From Paenibacillus humicola (GTDB lineage: Bacteria > Bacillota > Bacilli > Paenibacillales > Paenibacillaceae), in NCBI RefSeq assembly GCF_028826105.1, contig NZ_JAQGPL010000001.1:3002501-3066500 (forward strand): a DNA stretch of 64,000 nucleotides. Direction: 5' to 3'. Under the pieces are notes generated by a model, which saw only the letters and a program-made list of their open reading frames with translations, ran no database searches and was not told where the DNA came from. Position numbers and translations under genes: made by a program. Positions 45,724 through 54,722 of the stretch are shown in pieces (positions within the stretch are counted from its first letter, which is position 1; each line of letters opens with the position of its first letter).

Positions 45724-45799
45724 GCGCGCATATCCTCTTCGGTCGGCGGGCTAGAGCGTATGCGACGCTCGCCTCCAGACTTTGGGAGACAGACGGGGC

Positions 45800-45839
45800 A
45801 CAAACAAGAGGCCAAGAAGATTCCCGGCCTCTTGTTTGT
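45800..45839 (+). terminator. Strong terminator hairpin
   Basis: A 14-bp perfect stem ACAAACAAGAGGCC/GGCCTCTTGTTTGT with a 12-base loop begins 76 bases after the GH67-like gene. Confidence 0.75.
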
Positions 45840-45966
45840 ACGTATGGCCGGCAACGCCTTTGCGCAGACGCTCAGCCGCGGCGCTGCCGTTTTATTAAAT
45901 CAAACGTCCGGTCCGTCTGACGCAGCAGCTCCTCCGGTGTCGGACGACAACAATATCTACACAACG

Positions 45967-46080
45967 GAAGTCGCATAAACTGCGGCATTTTTATTTTATG
46001 TATAAAAGTTCTTGTCGTTTGCTCAAGACAAGAACTTCTATACAAAGCCGTATTAGGAAAAGAACTTCAAAACAGCCCCG
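45967..46080. repeat. Palindromic repeat family, copy B
   Basis: GTCGCATAAACTGCGGC and a T-rich run are followed by TGTATAAAAGTTCTTGTC (45999-46016), a 10-base loop, and GACAAGAACTTCTATACAAA (46027-46046). A third arm, AAAGCCGTATTAGGAAAAG, then AACTTC, follows to about 46080. The layout matches copy A and copies C and D. The rest of 45840-46300 shows no recognisable gene. Confidence 0.8.
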
Positions 46081-46308
46081 TAATCCCGCGGCTATGTGCG
46101 TACAGACGCGGTTCACGGAGCAGCGCGGAGGCTTGATCAACCGGGCGACCGGAAGTAAGCCCTTGACCGCTGCTCCGCATTCCATCTGGAGGGATATTCC
46201 TGACGGCTAGTATTGCCGGACGGTTGAAGCAGCTTCCGGAGATCAGCCGGCATAATCGCACCGGCCGTCGAATATGACTTGTACAAGTGATGAACATTCG
46301 CACGATGC

Positions 46309-46338
46309 AAAAGCTGCTCTTCCCGGAGCAGCTTTTTT
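46309..46338 (+). terminator. Rho-independent terminator
   Basis: An 11-bp stem AAAAGCTGCTC/GAGCAGCTTTT with a six-base loop is followed by TT. No intact gene lies directly upstream, so it probably belonged to a lost one. Confidence 0.8.
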
Positions 46339-46458
46339 GAACGCTTTTTACTTCGTGCAATGGGCGAGGCAAACAATTGTCTATTGTTGGCGCGTGCCCA
46401 CAGGGACTAGAATGGAGCTGTCTATCATCAGTTGAGGTGCTAAAGGAGGACGTACGGG

Positions 46459-48723
46459 ATGAAATCTTACTTGTATCGTCTGATCTGGCTGGGATGCCTA
46501 TCCGTCTGTCTGCCCCTGGTGCTGGCCAGCATCGTCTATTACAACACTTCAATGAAGCGAGAAATCGCGCATATTCAGACGAACAACCAGAATTCGCTGG
46601 ATATTATCGAGAAGTTTATCGACGACGCCATGTTCGATGTGGTGGAGCAGTTGTCCAAGAGCGCCCTGAAGCCCGCCATATACGAATCCTTCCTGACGCT
46701 GGACGAGTCTTCGAGAGTCCAAAACAACATTTCCATATTGACGGAAGTGTCCGATCTTCTGGGTCGCAACAAATTTATTAAGAACGTCTATTACCTGAAC
46801 AGAAATTCCGGGCTCATCCTCTCCAGCGAGCAGGGAAACGTGTCCGAACCTTATTTCAAATATAAAGAAGATTTGGCGGCGCTGAGCGAAATTCACAAGT
46901 CTGCTTACTGGCTCTACCTTCCGGCCAGCCGGAAAGACGGCTACATCTCATTAATTATGACCTTGCCCACGACGTCGCAAAATCCACAGGGCATGCTTGT
47001 GGCCCAGGTAGAAGTGGAGCAAATAAACGAATATCTTTCCACCATTCTGTCACTCACCCGGAACGAGTCGATCTTCGTCGTGAATAGGACCGACCAGGTA
47101 TTGTTTCAATCTAACAAGCAGACGAGCACCGACAAGCTGGTCGGAGAACAGGTCGCCCGTGCAACCGCTTCCAGCGCGCTGCAATCGAGCAATGCCTCGG
47201 TCATGGACGTCGACGGGAACGAATATTTTTACTCCTATCGAAAATCCGACCTCGGCATCACGTACGTATCGGTCATTTCCCGCGCCGAAATTGTCAAGGA
47301 TCTGGGGTGGATATTATGGACGACGATCTTCGCCGTTACCGTATTTCTGGCGATGGGCATCTTTCTGACAATCTTTAACTCCAAGTGGGCCTACCATCCG
47401 ATCGGCCAACTGGTGAACTTCGGCAGGCGGCTTAGTCAGAACCGGATCGGCACTCCGAAGGAGGAAATATCGTATATCGGGGAATGCCTCGACTACTTCA
47501 ACACCCAGCTGCAGTTGTCGAGCGAATGGATCAAGAGGTCGGAGCCGTCCTTGATCGAACGGTTCATGCAGCAGCTGCTGCAGGGGGATTACTTGTCCCC
47601 GGATTCGCTGTACGAGGATTGCAGGGACTACGGCATCCAAACCGACTGCATGTATATCGTACTGCTAGTTCGAGTGGAGGATTTCGGCAAAAACGGCCGG
47701 TTCCAGCCCAAGGATAAGCCGCTGTTGAGTTATGCGCTGATGAATGTAATGAATGAGCTGCTGGGCGGAGTATCTTCACGCAACAGCTACGTTTTGCACG
47801 ATTTTCGCGGTTACGGCGTAGCCGTACTCCTCTTCGACCGCGACGCCGCAGCGGAGAGCGTCAATCAGGAAACCTGGACCTATGCCTGGAAAATACAGTC
47901 CGCCCTACAAACCTACCTAAACGTCAAGGCGTCAGTCGGAATCGGCAGGCCGTATCCGCATATCGCGGATATCGCATTATCCTACCGCGAAGCCCAGCTA
48001 GCCCTGCAGCTCCGCCTGCTCAAGGACTCGGAATCGATTCTAACATACGACGATGGCGTGCCCGAGAAGATGACGTTTCCCAAATATCCGCATGAGATCG
48101 AAGCGGTCATTACGGAAGCGCTGGTTAACGGAGACTCCGCCAGGTTCGAGCAGGGGGTGCGGGAATTCAACCAATTCCTCATCCGAACGGAGTCCTACTA
48201 TTTTGTCTACCAGAGCTATCACGTCCTGCTCGCCACCCTCGTGTCCTCGGCAGAGAAGAAATGCGGTACCGCACTCGGCATACTGGAATACGACCTGTTC
48301 AATCAATTGAGAGCATACCAGAGCACGGAAGAAATCTGCCAGTGGTTTATCGATACGGTGCTGCCGCTATACCTGAAGATTATGAGAGAGAACAATAATA
48401 CGGCAGGTAAGGCGGCGGTCAGGGAAGTGTGCAGGTACATCGGCGATAATCTGGAAAAGGACATTTCCCTAACCGAATGCTCCTCCTTGTTCCATATCAA
48501 CGTTTCTTACCTGAGCCGGCTGTTCAAAAAAGAAACGGGCGTCACCTTCCACGATTATCTGATCAATCGTAAGCTGGGCGAAGCGACGAGGCTGCTGCTC
48601 GACAGCGACCGGACCATCAGCCAGATCGCCTCAATGACGGGCTTCTCGCACCGTTCGTTCAACCGCGTCTTTCAGCGGCTGTATAAAATGTCGCCCAGCG
48701 ACTACCGGAATCATCACAGGTAG
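46459..48723 (+). CDS. AraC family regulator with membrane-bound sensor domain
   Basis: A 754-residue membrane-anchored regulator. The first helix is at residues 8-29, an extracellular Cache-like region spans about 30-280, a second helix lies near 283-305, and a HAMP-like linker and a GGDEF-resembling middle region precede the C-terminal AraC domain (REVCRYIGDNLEKDISLTEC, HINVSYLSRLFKKETGVTFH, TISQIASMTGFSHRSFNRVF). AGGAGG precedes the ATG by nine bases. Such proteins sense extracellular sugars and activate neighbouring LplB/LplC-type importers, here the convergent operon at 48728-54266. Confidence 0.93.
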   Translation: MKSYLYRLIWLGCLSVCLPLVLASIVYYNTSMKREIAHIQTNNQNSLDIIEKFIDDAMFDVVEQLSKSALKPAIYESFLTLDESSRVQNNISILTEVSDLLGRNKFIKNVYYLNRNSGLILSSEQGNVSEPYFKYKEDLAALSEIHKSAYWLYLPASRKDGYISLIMTLPTTSQNPQGMLVAQVEVEQINEYLSTILSLTRNESIFVVNRTDQVLFQSNKQTSTDKLVGEQVARATASSALQSSNASVMDVDGNEYFYSYRKSDLGITYVSVISRAEIVKDLGWILWTTIFAVTVFLAMGIFLTIFNSKWAYHPIGQLVNFGRRLSQNRIGTPKEEISYIGECLDYFNTQLQLSSEWIKRSEPSLIERFMQQLLQGDYLSPDSLYEDCRDYGIQTDCMYIVLLVRVEDFGKNGRFQPKDKPLLSYALMNVMNELLGGVSSRNSYVLHDFRGYGVAVLLFDRDAAAESVNQETWTYAWKIQSALQTYLNVKASVGIGRPYPHIADIALSYREAQLALQLRLLKDSESILTYDDGVPEKMTFPKYPHEIEAVITEALVNGDSARFEQGVREFNQFLIRTESYYFVYQSYHVLLATLVSSAEKKCGTALGILEYDLFNQLRAYQSTEEICQWFIDTVLPLYLKIMRENNNTAGKAAVREVCRYIGDNLEKDISLTECSSLFHINVSYLSRLFKKETGVTFHDYLINRKLGEATRLLLDSDRTISQIASMTGFSHRSFNRVFQRLYKMSPSDYRNHHR

Positions 48724-48727
48724 ACGG

Positions 48728-49600
48728 CTAGCCCTTGACCGAGCCGAGCATGACGCCTTTGGCGAAATACTTTTGCAGGAAAGGATAGACGATCAGAATC
48801 GGCGCCATCGCGAACATGACCGCGGCCATGCGGACGGTCTCGAGCGGCGGAATGCCGTCCGCCGCCGTGCCGGAAGCGCCGAGCGGCGTGGAATCCAGCA
48901 CGAGCGCCTTGATCAGCACCTGCAGCGTCCACTTGTTCGCGTCGGAAATATAGATGAGCGCATTGAAATAAATGTTCCATTGCGCCACCGCAAAAAACAG
49001 CGTAAAGGCTGCGATAGCCGGCATCGACAGTGGGAGGACGATTTTGAAAAAAATGCCGACATCATTGCTTCCGTCGATCTTGGCTGACTCCTCAAGCTCC
49101 GGAGGTAGCGAATCGAGGAAGCTCTTGACGACGATGAGCGTCCAGGCGTTCGTCAGATTAGGCCAGATTAAGGCCCAGTACGAGTTGAGCAGGCCGAGCC
49201 CTTTTACGATCAAATAATTGGGTACAATGCCCGCGTGGAACACCAGCGTGAAGACGACGAAGCCGAGCACGACACTCCGTCCGTCGAGGTCCTTGCGCGT
49301 CAGTCCGTAAGCCATGGAGAAGGTGGCGATAACCTGCAGCACCGTGCCGACAGCCGTAATGAATACCGTACTCTTGATAGCATTGATGAAGCTGTTCGTC
49401 GACAGGATGTACTTGTAGGCATCAAGCGACCATCTGGGAGGAAACAGGTAAAATTTTAAGGGCACGTAGACGTCTGGATCCGTGAAGGAAACGCTGAAAA
49501 TATAAATAAACGGAAAGAGGCAGATCAGGGACAGGAGGGCCAGCACACTGTAATTGATCCAGTCCGCCGCCGTCAGCCTTTTTCTGTACACGAAGCTCAT
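48728..49600 (-). CDS. Carbohydrate ABC transporter permease (LplC/YtcP type)
   Basis: A 290-residue permease. The ATG at 49600 is preceded by AAGGTG; the frame could start from a TTG eight codons earlier. Six membrane helices are predicted, and the EAA loop reads LPPELEESAKIDGSNDVGIF. The C-terminal YPFLQKYFAKGVMLGSVKG is typical of MalG-type subunits of the LplC kind. It pairs with the permease 41 bases upstream and the binding protein. No ATPase gene is nearby, so a shared MsmX-type ATPase is likely. The stop lies four bases from that of the AraC gene. Confidence 0.93.
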   Translation of the reverse strand: MSFVYRKRLTAADWINYSVLALLSLICLFPFIYIFSVSFTDPDVYVPLKFYLFPPRWSLDAYKYILSTNSFINAIKSTVFITAVGTVLQVIATFSMAYGLTRKDLDGRSVVLGFVVFTLVFHAGIVPNYLIVKGLGLLNSYWALIWPNLTNAWTLIVVKSFLDSLPPELEESAKIDGSNDVGIFFKIVLPLSMPAIAAFTLFFAVAQWNIYFNALIYISDANKWTLQVLIKALVLDSTPLGASGTAADGIPPLETVRMAAVMFAMAPILIVYPFLQKYFAKGVMLGSVKG

Positions 49601-49641
49601 TCGTATCACCTTCTTCGTCTTCAATGATTAGCCGATTTACG

Positions 49642-50565
49642 TCAGTAAATGCCCTCATAGCCCAGCCGCTTGACGATCCGGTTGGCAGCGACGACCATAA
49701 CGAGCCCGATCACGCCCTTGAACATCCCGACGGCGATGCCCTCACTGATCTTCCCGCCGATGATACCCTGCGTATAGGAATACGTATCGAATACTTCCGC
49801 CACCGAGTTGACGAGCGGATTCATCATCAGAAGTACCTGCTCGAACCCGACGTCGGCCATATTCCCGAACCGGAGGATGAGGAGAATAATAATGGTGGGA
49901 CGAATCGCCGGAAGTGTAATATGCCAGATCTGCCGAAAGCGGCTCGCCCCGTCGATGGCGGCGGCTTCGTAGCGGGCGGGATCGACTCCGGCGATGGCGG
50001 CGAGAAAGATAATCGTGCCCCATCCGGTATCCTTCCATATGTTCTGCAGCGTCAGCAGAATCCAGAAAAATTTCGGCTCCGACATAAACAGTACGGGCTG
50101 GCCGCCCGAGGCGACGATCAGCTTGTTGATGATGCCGATGTCCGAAGAAAACACGAAGAAAGTTAAACTGACCAGCATCACCCAGGACAAAAAGTGTGGC
50201 AGGTAGACGATTGACTGGTTCCATTTCTTGAACGCTTCATGCCTGACCTCGTTCAGCATCAGCGCCAGCACAATCGGCAGCGGGAAGAAGAATACGAGGT
50301 TGAACATGCTGATAACAAACGTATTGCGGGCCATAGTATAAAATTTCTCGCTCTGAAACAGCTCGGTGAAATGGCTGAACCCGACCCAGCTGCTACCGAA
50401 AAAGCCCTTGAAAGGGCTGTAGTCCTGAAACGACAGGAGCAGGCCCCAGACAGGCAAAAACTTGAACAGGAAAAAATAGATGATTCCCGCCGACATCATC
50501 AGGTAGATGTAGCGATTCCTCTTGATGCGGGCCCACCGCTTACCGGTTGTCGCTGTCCGCTCCAT
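49642..50565 (-). CDS. Sugar ABC transporter permease (LplB type)
   Basis: A 307-residue permease with six predicted helices, a basic cytoplasmic N-terminus (GKRWARIKRNRYIYLMM) and the EAA loop VDPARYEAAAIDGASRFRQI. The start is an ATG after GGAGGGAAG. It is the first-subunit type (LplB/YteP-like), whose relatives import complex oligosaccharides such as rhamnogalacturonan or xylan fragments. It is separated from the binding protein gene by 129 bases holding a hairpin, which may lower its expression relative to the binding protein. Confidence 0.93.
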   Translation of the reverse strand: MERTATTGKRWARIKRNRYIYLMMSAGIIYFFLFKFLPVWGLLLSFQDYSPFKGFFGSSWVGFSHFTELFQSEKFYTMARNTFVISMFNLVFFFPLPIVLALMLNEVRHEAFKKWNQSIVYLPHFLSWVMLVSLTFFVFSSDIGIINKLIVASGGQPVLFMSEPKFFWILLTLQNIWKDTGWGTIIFLAAIAGVDPARYEAAAIDGASRFRQIWHITLPAIRPTIIILLILRFGNMADVGFEQVLLMMNPLVNSVAEVFDTYSYTQGIIGGKISEGIAVGMFKGVIGLVMVVAANRIVKRLGYEGIY

Positions 50566-50595
50566 GACTTCCCTCCATTCGAGAAACGGCAGGAA

Positions 50596-50656
50596 GGGCC
50601 GGATTTTCAGGGTTGCTGGCAGAAGATGATCGACAGAAGCTGAAAGCCCCGGCCCC
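50596..50656 (-). terminator. Hairpin between binding-protein and permease genes
   Basis: GGGCCGG (50596-50602) pairs with CCGGCCC (50649-50655), with an inner TTTCAG/CTGAAA pairing. It may be a partial terminator or mRNA-stabilising element that gives more binding protein than permease. Confidence 0.5.
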
Positions 50657-50694
50657 TCTTATAGATTTTTAGAAACGTGAAACGACGCCTTGCG

Positions 50695-52227
50695 TTACTG
50701 CTTCTGCGTCCGCGACTTCAGGTCGGCGGCGAATTCCTGGTACGCCTTCTTGATCTTTGGGTCGCTGTTGATCTTGTCGACGTACTGCTTGTATTGATCC
50801 ATCGTAATTTGACCGACGATCGCCTTGATCCGGGTGCTCTTTAATTCCGCTTCATAGGTCGGCCAGACGTCGACCCAGGTCGGGGAGTACAGGTAGCCGA
50901 ACATGTCGGTCTTGCCGAGCTTACCGTAAATTTCCATTTCCTTCTCCTTGGCCTCGTTGGCGGCCTGTGAGGCGCCCGCGTAAGCGACCTTGCCCCACTT
51001 GGAGTAAGCCGGCGTCATGGCCGCAATCGTATCGACCGTAATTTCCTGCTTGCCCAGGTCGGTCATCACCCTATCGCCGTTCACGACATTGTAATGAACG
51101 CCTTCCTTGCCGTAGTATCCGAGGTCGGTCAGCTCCTTCGAGGCGGTCTTTTCGAAATAATCCAGAATCTTCGGCACCTTTTCCTCGGGTACCTTCTTGC
51201 TGATATATTGGCCGCCGCGGGTACCGATATCCAGCATCGCCCCGTAGCCCTTGGGGCCCTTAAGAGGCTGCAGCGACACGACGTTACCCTCCGGCTGCGT
51301 CTTCTTCACATTATCCGTATAGACGAAGCTGTAATAGGCACTGGCGTCGAAGGCAAACGCACGGCCCGAGCTGAACATGTCTTTCTGCTGTGTGACGGTG
51401 AGCGCGGAAAATTCCTTCGCCAGCAGCCCTTCCGCATACAGATCGCGGAACCAGGCAACCAGCTCAGTGAACTGCGGCGTCAAATAGGAATACATCAGGC
51501 CGCCGTCCGCGTCATAGGTTGGATCGGCCACGCCGAAGGCCGCATTCAGGGAGGGCGAGCTGGTCGCATCGGCGATGTCGTAACCGATCGTGCCGCTTCC
51601 GCCGGCGGGGTTGGCCTTGACGATGGCCTTCAGCGCCTCCTTGAACTCGTCGACCGTCGTCGGCATCGGAATATGGGCTTTATCCAGCCAATCCTTGCGG
51701 ATCATGATCGTATTGTCGATCTGCGCCCGGCTTCTCGGAATGCCCATAATTTTGCCGTCGTACTTGACGTAATTCCATGAGCCGGGCACCATGTTGTCAC
51801 GCAAATTCGGGTATTTGGAGAAATCGCCGAGGAAGGGAGTCAGATCCCAGAAGGCGCCCTCCTGGATCGCATTGACAAGCGTCGGCCGGGTAAAGTCCGC
51901 CTTCAGCACCTCGGGAATGTCCCCGGATGCGAGTACCAGGTCCAGCTTGGAGTTATAATCGTTTCCGTCCAGCACGAAGGAGATGTTCAGTTTCGTATTA
52001 GTAAGCCTTTGCAATTCTGTATAAAACGCATTGTCCAGCTTCGGTATCGTATTCGTAAAATTGGTCATGATCTCGATGGGAACTGGCCCTGAATCCTCCG
52101 TCTTGGACTCCTTGCCGCCTTCAGCCGTGCCGGGCGTTTTATTGCCTGCGCCGCCTCCGCTGCAGCCGTTCAGCACCAGAAGACCGAGTATGAAGGGCAG
52201 GCTGAATTTCACCCATTTCCTAGTCAT
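50695..52227 (-). CDS. Extracellular solute-binding lipoprotein
   Basis: A 510-residue sugar-binding protein of the LplA kind. A lipoprotein signal peptide is clear: MTRKWVKFSLP, then a hydrophobic stretch and the lipobox LNGC with Cys22 as the lipid-anchored residue. The mature part begins with a Gly/Ser/Lys-rich linker. The ATG at 52227 is preferred; a GTG three codons earlier lies within the GGGGTGG site. It delivers oligosaccharides to the two permeases downstream. The glycosidase gene lies 14 bases upstream in the same operon. Confidence 0.92.
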   Translation of the reverse strand: MTRKWVKFSLPFILGLLVLNGCSGGGAGNKTPGTAEGGKESKTEDSGPVPIEIMTNFTNTIPKLDNAFYTELQRLTNTKLNISFVLDGNDYNSKLDLVLASGDIPEVLKADFTRPTLVNAIQEGAFWDLTPFLGDFSKYPNLRDNMVPGSWNYVKYDGKIMGIPRSRAQIDNTIMIRKDWLDKAHIPMPTTVDEFKEALKAIVKANPAGGSGTIGYDIADATSSPSLNAAFGVADPTYDADGGLMYSYLTPQFTELVAWFRDLYAEGLLAKEFSALTVTQQKDMFSSGRAFAFDASAYYSFVYTDNVKKTQPEGNVVSLQPLKGPKGYGAMLDIGTRGGQYISKKVPEEKVPKILDYFEKTASKELTDLGYYGKEGVHYNVVNGDRVMTDLGKQEITVDTIAAMTPAYSKWGKVAYAGASQAANEAKEKEMEIYGKLGKTDMFGYLYSPTWVDVWPTYEAELKSTRIKAIVGQITMDQYKQYVDKINSDPKIKKAYQEFAADLKSRTQKQ

Positions 52228-52241
52228 TGCATCCACCCCGA

Positions 52242-54266
52242 TCAGCTGATTTTGATCGCCTCGAAAAGTTTAAGACTTGGGATTTTTACCGTTAACGTGC
52301 CGCTGTCTGCCGTGAACTCGCAGTCCTTGCCGGTTACGAGGCTTCTCACGGACTGCGGCGGCTGGGTCTTATCATAGGGAATCGAGACCTCCAGATCGGA
52401 CATCGTTACGGGGGCGTAAAAGGTAACGCCGAAATGCCCCGACGCGTTCACCAGCTGAAGCAGCTCCGAGGAGCCGTCCTCCTTGGCAAACACCGTCGCC
52501 TCGACCATCGGCGACAGGTTGCCTCCGATCGGCTGAAGTCCTGCTGCATGCTCCAGCAGGTCAGCCATCAGATCGATCGTATTCGTATGTCCCTGACGGT
52601 GGAACAGCGCCCCCGGCTGCCAGGGGATGAAGATGCCTTTGCCCTTGCCGTATGAATTGATAGTAAATCCGGGATGATCCGTGATCTGCGTGTAATAGCA
52701 GCGCTCCGGCGGCCCGAACATATGCGGGGGGATCAGCTGCAGTTGCTTCTCCGCAGTATCTTCGTAATCGGCGTATATATAGCTTCCGTCCAGATATGCC
52801 AGGTCGGTAACAGGGAAACGGGTCAGCCCCGTCTTGTCATTCAGCTTGAAGCAGGCGGAGGTCATATCCGGGGCAATCTCGTTCACTCTGCGGATGCCGA
52901 GACATTTCAATGCAGGAGCGGAGCGATTTTCGTAGGACTCGTCGGCAAATCCACTGCGCGAGACGGAGATGACAACGCCTCCTGCATGGGCGAAGGCGTC
53001 CAGCTTCCGGGCAAGCTCGTCGCCGATCGGCTGATAGTCCGGAATTATGATTGCCTTATATTTATCCAGCGGTACCCCGGTCGCTGCCGGCACCATGACG
53101 GCGTCGAACGGGAAATGATTTTCCGTCAGGATTCGGAACCACCCCTGGTATTCGGCCGTGTTGCCGTCCGGGCCCCGCAGCAGGGCGATGGTCGACTTCG
53201 ACATAATGTTCCTGAATTCGTCTTGATGCTCAGAATGGAATGCGAAGGCTTGCTTGATCCGCTCGTAACCCGACTTGTCCTCGTGATTGTCCAGCCGGCC
53301 GATCAGATAATAGTCGAGTCCTCCTCCGTTGGCCAGGTTCTGGTACAGGCGGAGCTCCTGCTGATGCGGCGATACGGTGACGTGACGGTACTGATAATCG
53401 ATGAAGTCGACCGTCGTGTTTGAAGAGACCATCGGCTTGTAGGAGCTGACCACATATTTGGTGTTGTCGGAAGCATCGTACTGCCAATGGGGCAACGCGC
53501 GGGCGATCGCCGTGTTTGATTCCTGCCTGAATACGCCGCGTTGGTTCAGGTTGTTGGAGACGAGCAGATCGGGATTAATGGCCATGATCGCGTCGTAAAT
53601 CCGCTTGGAATGCTCCTTCAACGTCATGTTTTTAAAAATTTTGTATTTACGGAATACCGGATCGCTCATATCCTCCCTGGTCGGCAGCGGGAGGCCGAAC
53701 ATGTCGCCGAACTTGCGCTTGCAGCTGTCGCACTGGCAGATGCCATGGTAATTGTAGCTGTAATCCTTCACCTGATAGCCGCCCATATTGAAGAAGATGC
53801 CGTCAAAATCGTGAGTCGTCAGAAGCTCCCGGATAATCTCGATCGCATAGCTCTGCTGGTATTCGCTGTTGAGGCACACATGGACGTCGCCGTTATAGTC
53901 GACGATGTTTCCCTGGACGCTCTTGTACGCCCATTCCGGATGCTGCTCGTAGATCGGTTTGCGGACCTTGGAAAAGTCGGTTCGAGCCGTCACCGCAATA
54001 TCCGCTTCATGGCAGGCTTCAATAATATCCTTCAGGCTGTCTCCCTGCAGATACGGACTTTGGAAATGAAACGGCAGCTTGGTCGGATAGCTGGCAATGA
54101 TGCCCGCCGCGTTTATCAAGACCGAAGTTGTTTTAAACTCCTGAAGGTCGGCGACAAACCGGTCGGCGTCGATATCGATCATATCGATTTCGCGCAGGTT
54201 CGTCTGAATTTGCCTCCATGGCCGCTTGGTCCACCAATTCGATCTGCTTCCCGCTTCTATGGACAT
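52242..54266 (-). CDS. Putative glycosidase with beta-galactosidase trimerisation-like domain
   Basis: A 674-residue cytoplasmic protein, first gene of the importer operon. The ATG at 54266 is nine bases after GGAGGT; the frame stays open to 54512 without a site. Residues 1-350 look like a TIM barrel of the glycosidase/GH42 or fucosidase-like superfamily (FNMGGYQVKDYSYNYHGICQ, CDSCKRKFGD, VSNNLNQRGVF). The middle part resembles the beta-galactosidase trimerisation (amidotransferase-like) domain with KAIIIPDYQPIGDELARKLD and FAHAGGVVISVSRSG. A beta-sandwich closes it. The CxxC pair in GICQCDSC could bind zinc. The substrate is probably the oligosaccharide imported by the operon. Confidence 0.68.
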   Translation of the reverse strand: MSIEAGSRSNWWTKRPWRQIQTNLREIDMIDIDADRFVADLQEFKTTSVLINAAGIIASYPTKLPFHFQSPYLQGDSLKDIIEACHEADIAVTARTDFSKVRKPIYEQHPEWAYKSVQGNIVDYNGDVHVCLNSEYQQSYAIEIIRELLTTHDFDGIFFNMGGYQVKDYSYNYHGICQCDSCKRKFGDMFGLPLPTREDMSDPVFRKYKIFKNMTLKEHSKRIYDAIMAINPDLLVSNNLNQRGVFRQESNTAIARALPHWQYDASDNTKYVVSSYKPMVSSNTTVDFIDYQYRHVTVSPHQQELRLYQNLANGGGLDYYLIGRLDNHEDKSGYERIKQAFAFHSEHQDEFRNIMSKSTIALLRGPDGNTAEYQGWFRILTENHFPFDAVMVPAATGVPLDKYKAIIIPDYQPIGDELARKLDAFAHAGGVVISVSRSGFADESYENRSAPALKCLGIRRVNEIAPDMTSACFKLNDKTGLTRFPVTDLAYLDGSYIYADYEDTAEKQLQLIPPHMFGPPERCYYTQITDHPGFTINSYGKGKGIFIPWQPGALFHRQGHTNTIDLMADLLEHAAGLQPIGGNLSPMVEATVFAKEDGSSELLQLVNASGHFGVTFYAPVTMSDLEVSIPYDKTQPPQSVRSLVTGKDCEFTADSGTLTVKIPSLKLFEAIKIS

Positions 54267-54722
54267 TGAAATAATACCTCCGTTACGTTCTTTAGGATAA
54301 TTGCTTGCTTGGGCTAACTCTCCGCTATGCCGTCCTGCAAATATAATCGCCCCTGAGTCTGTTCCTGCGATCGTCAAGATCGGCGGCATCCCTCCTTCAA
54401 GCACTGTCGTCAATCCGGCTTGCTTCCTCCAGCTTATCGGTTTAACCGTGCGGCCTTCAATGGACTTCCTATGACTTCCGCAAAAAAACAGGCTTTCCGC
54501 GGACCAAGTCAATAATTGTCCGGGTCGGGCGAACCTACCGACGAGATGCGGTTCGCAGTCGGGTCGAGCGCGTCTCGCGGCGAATGATCGGCGGCGCCTG
54601 GCCGATTATGGATGCTGGGCGCGAAAGTCACAAATTGACTATACCGCGCCGGATCGTGGAGCCGTTATAGTTGACGGTAAACGGTTGGAGTCAAAATCCA
54701 TTTACAGTCGGAGGGAATAGAC
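54267..54722. other. Divergent promoter region
   Basis: This 456-base region separates the importer operon and the hydroxyacid dehydrogenase gene. TTGACT at 54635 and TTATAG at 54665 are too far apart for a standard promoter. No clear operator or riboswitch is seen. The open frame that extends the glycosidase start to 54512 has no ribosome binding site. Confidence 0.4.

Noticed and set aside
54267..54512. 82-codon N-terminal extension of the glycosidase gene
   Set aside because: No ribosome binding site lies before it, while GGAGGT stands nine bases before the ATG at 54266.
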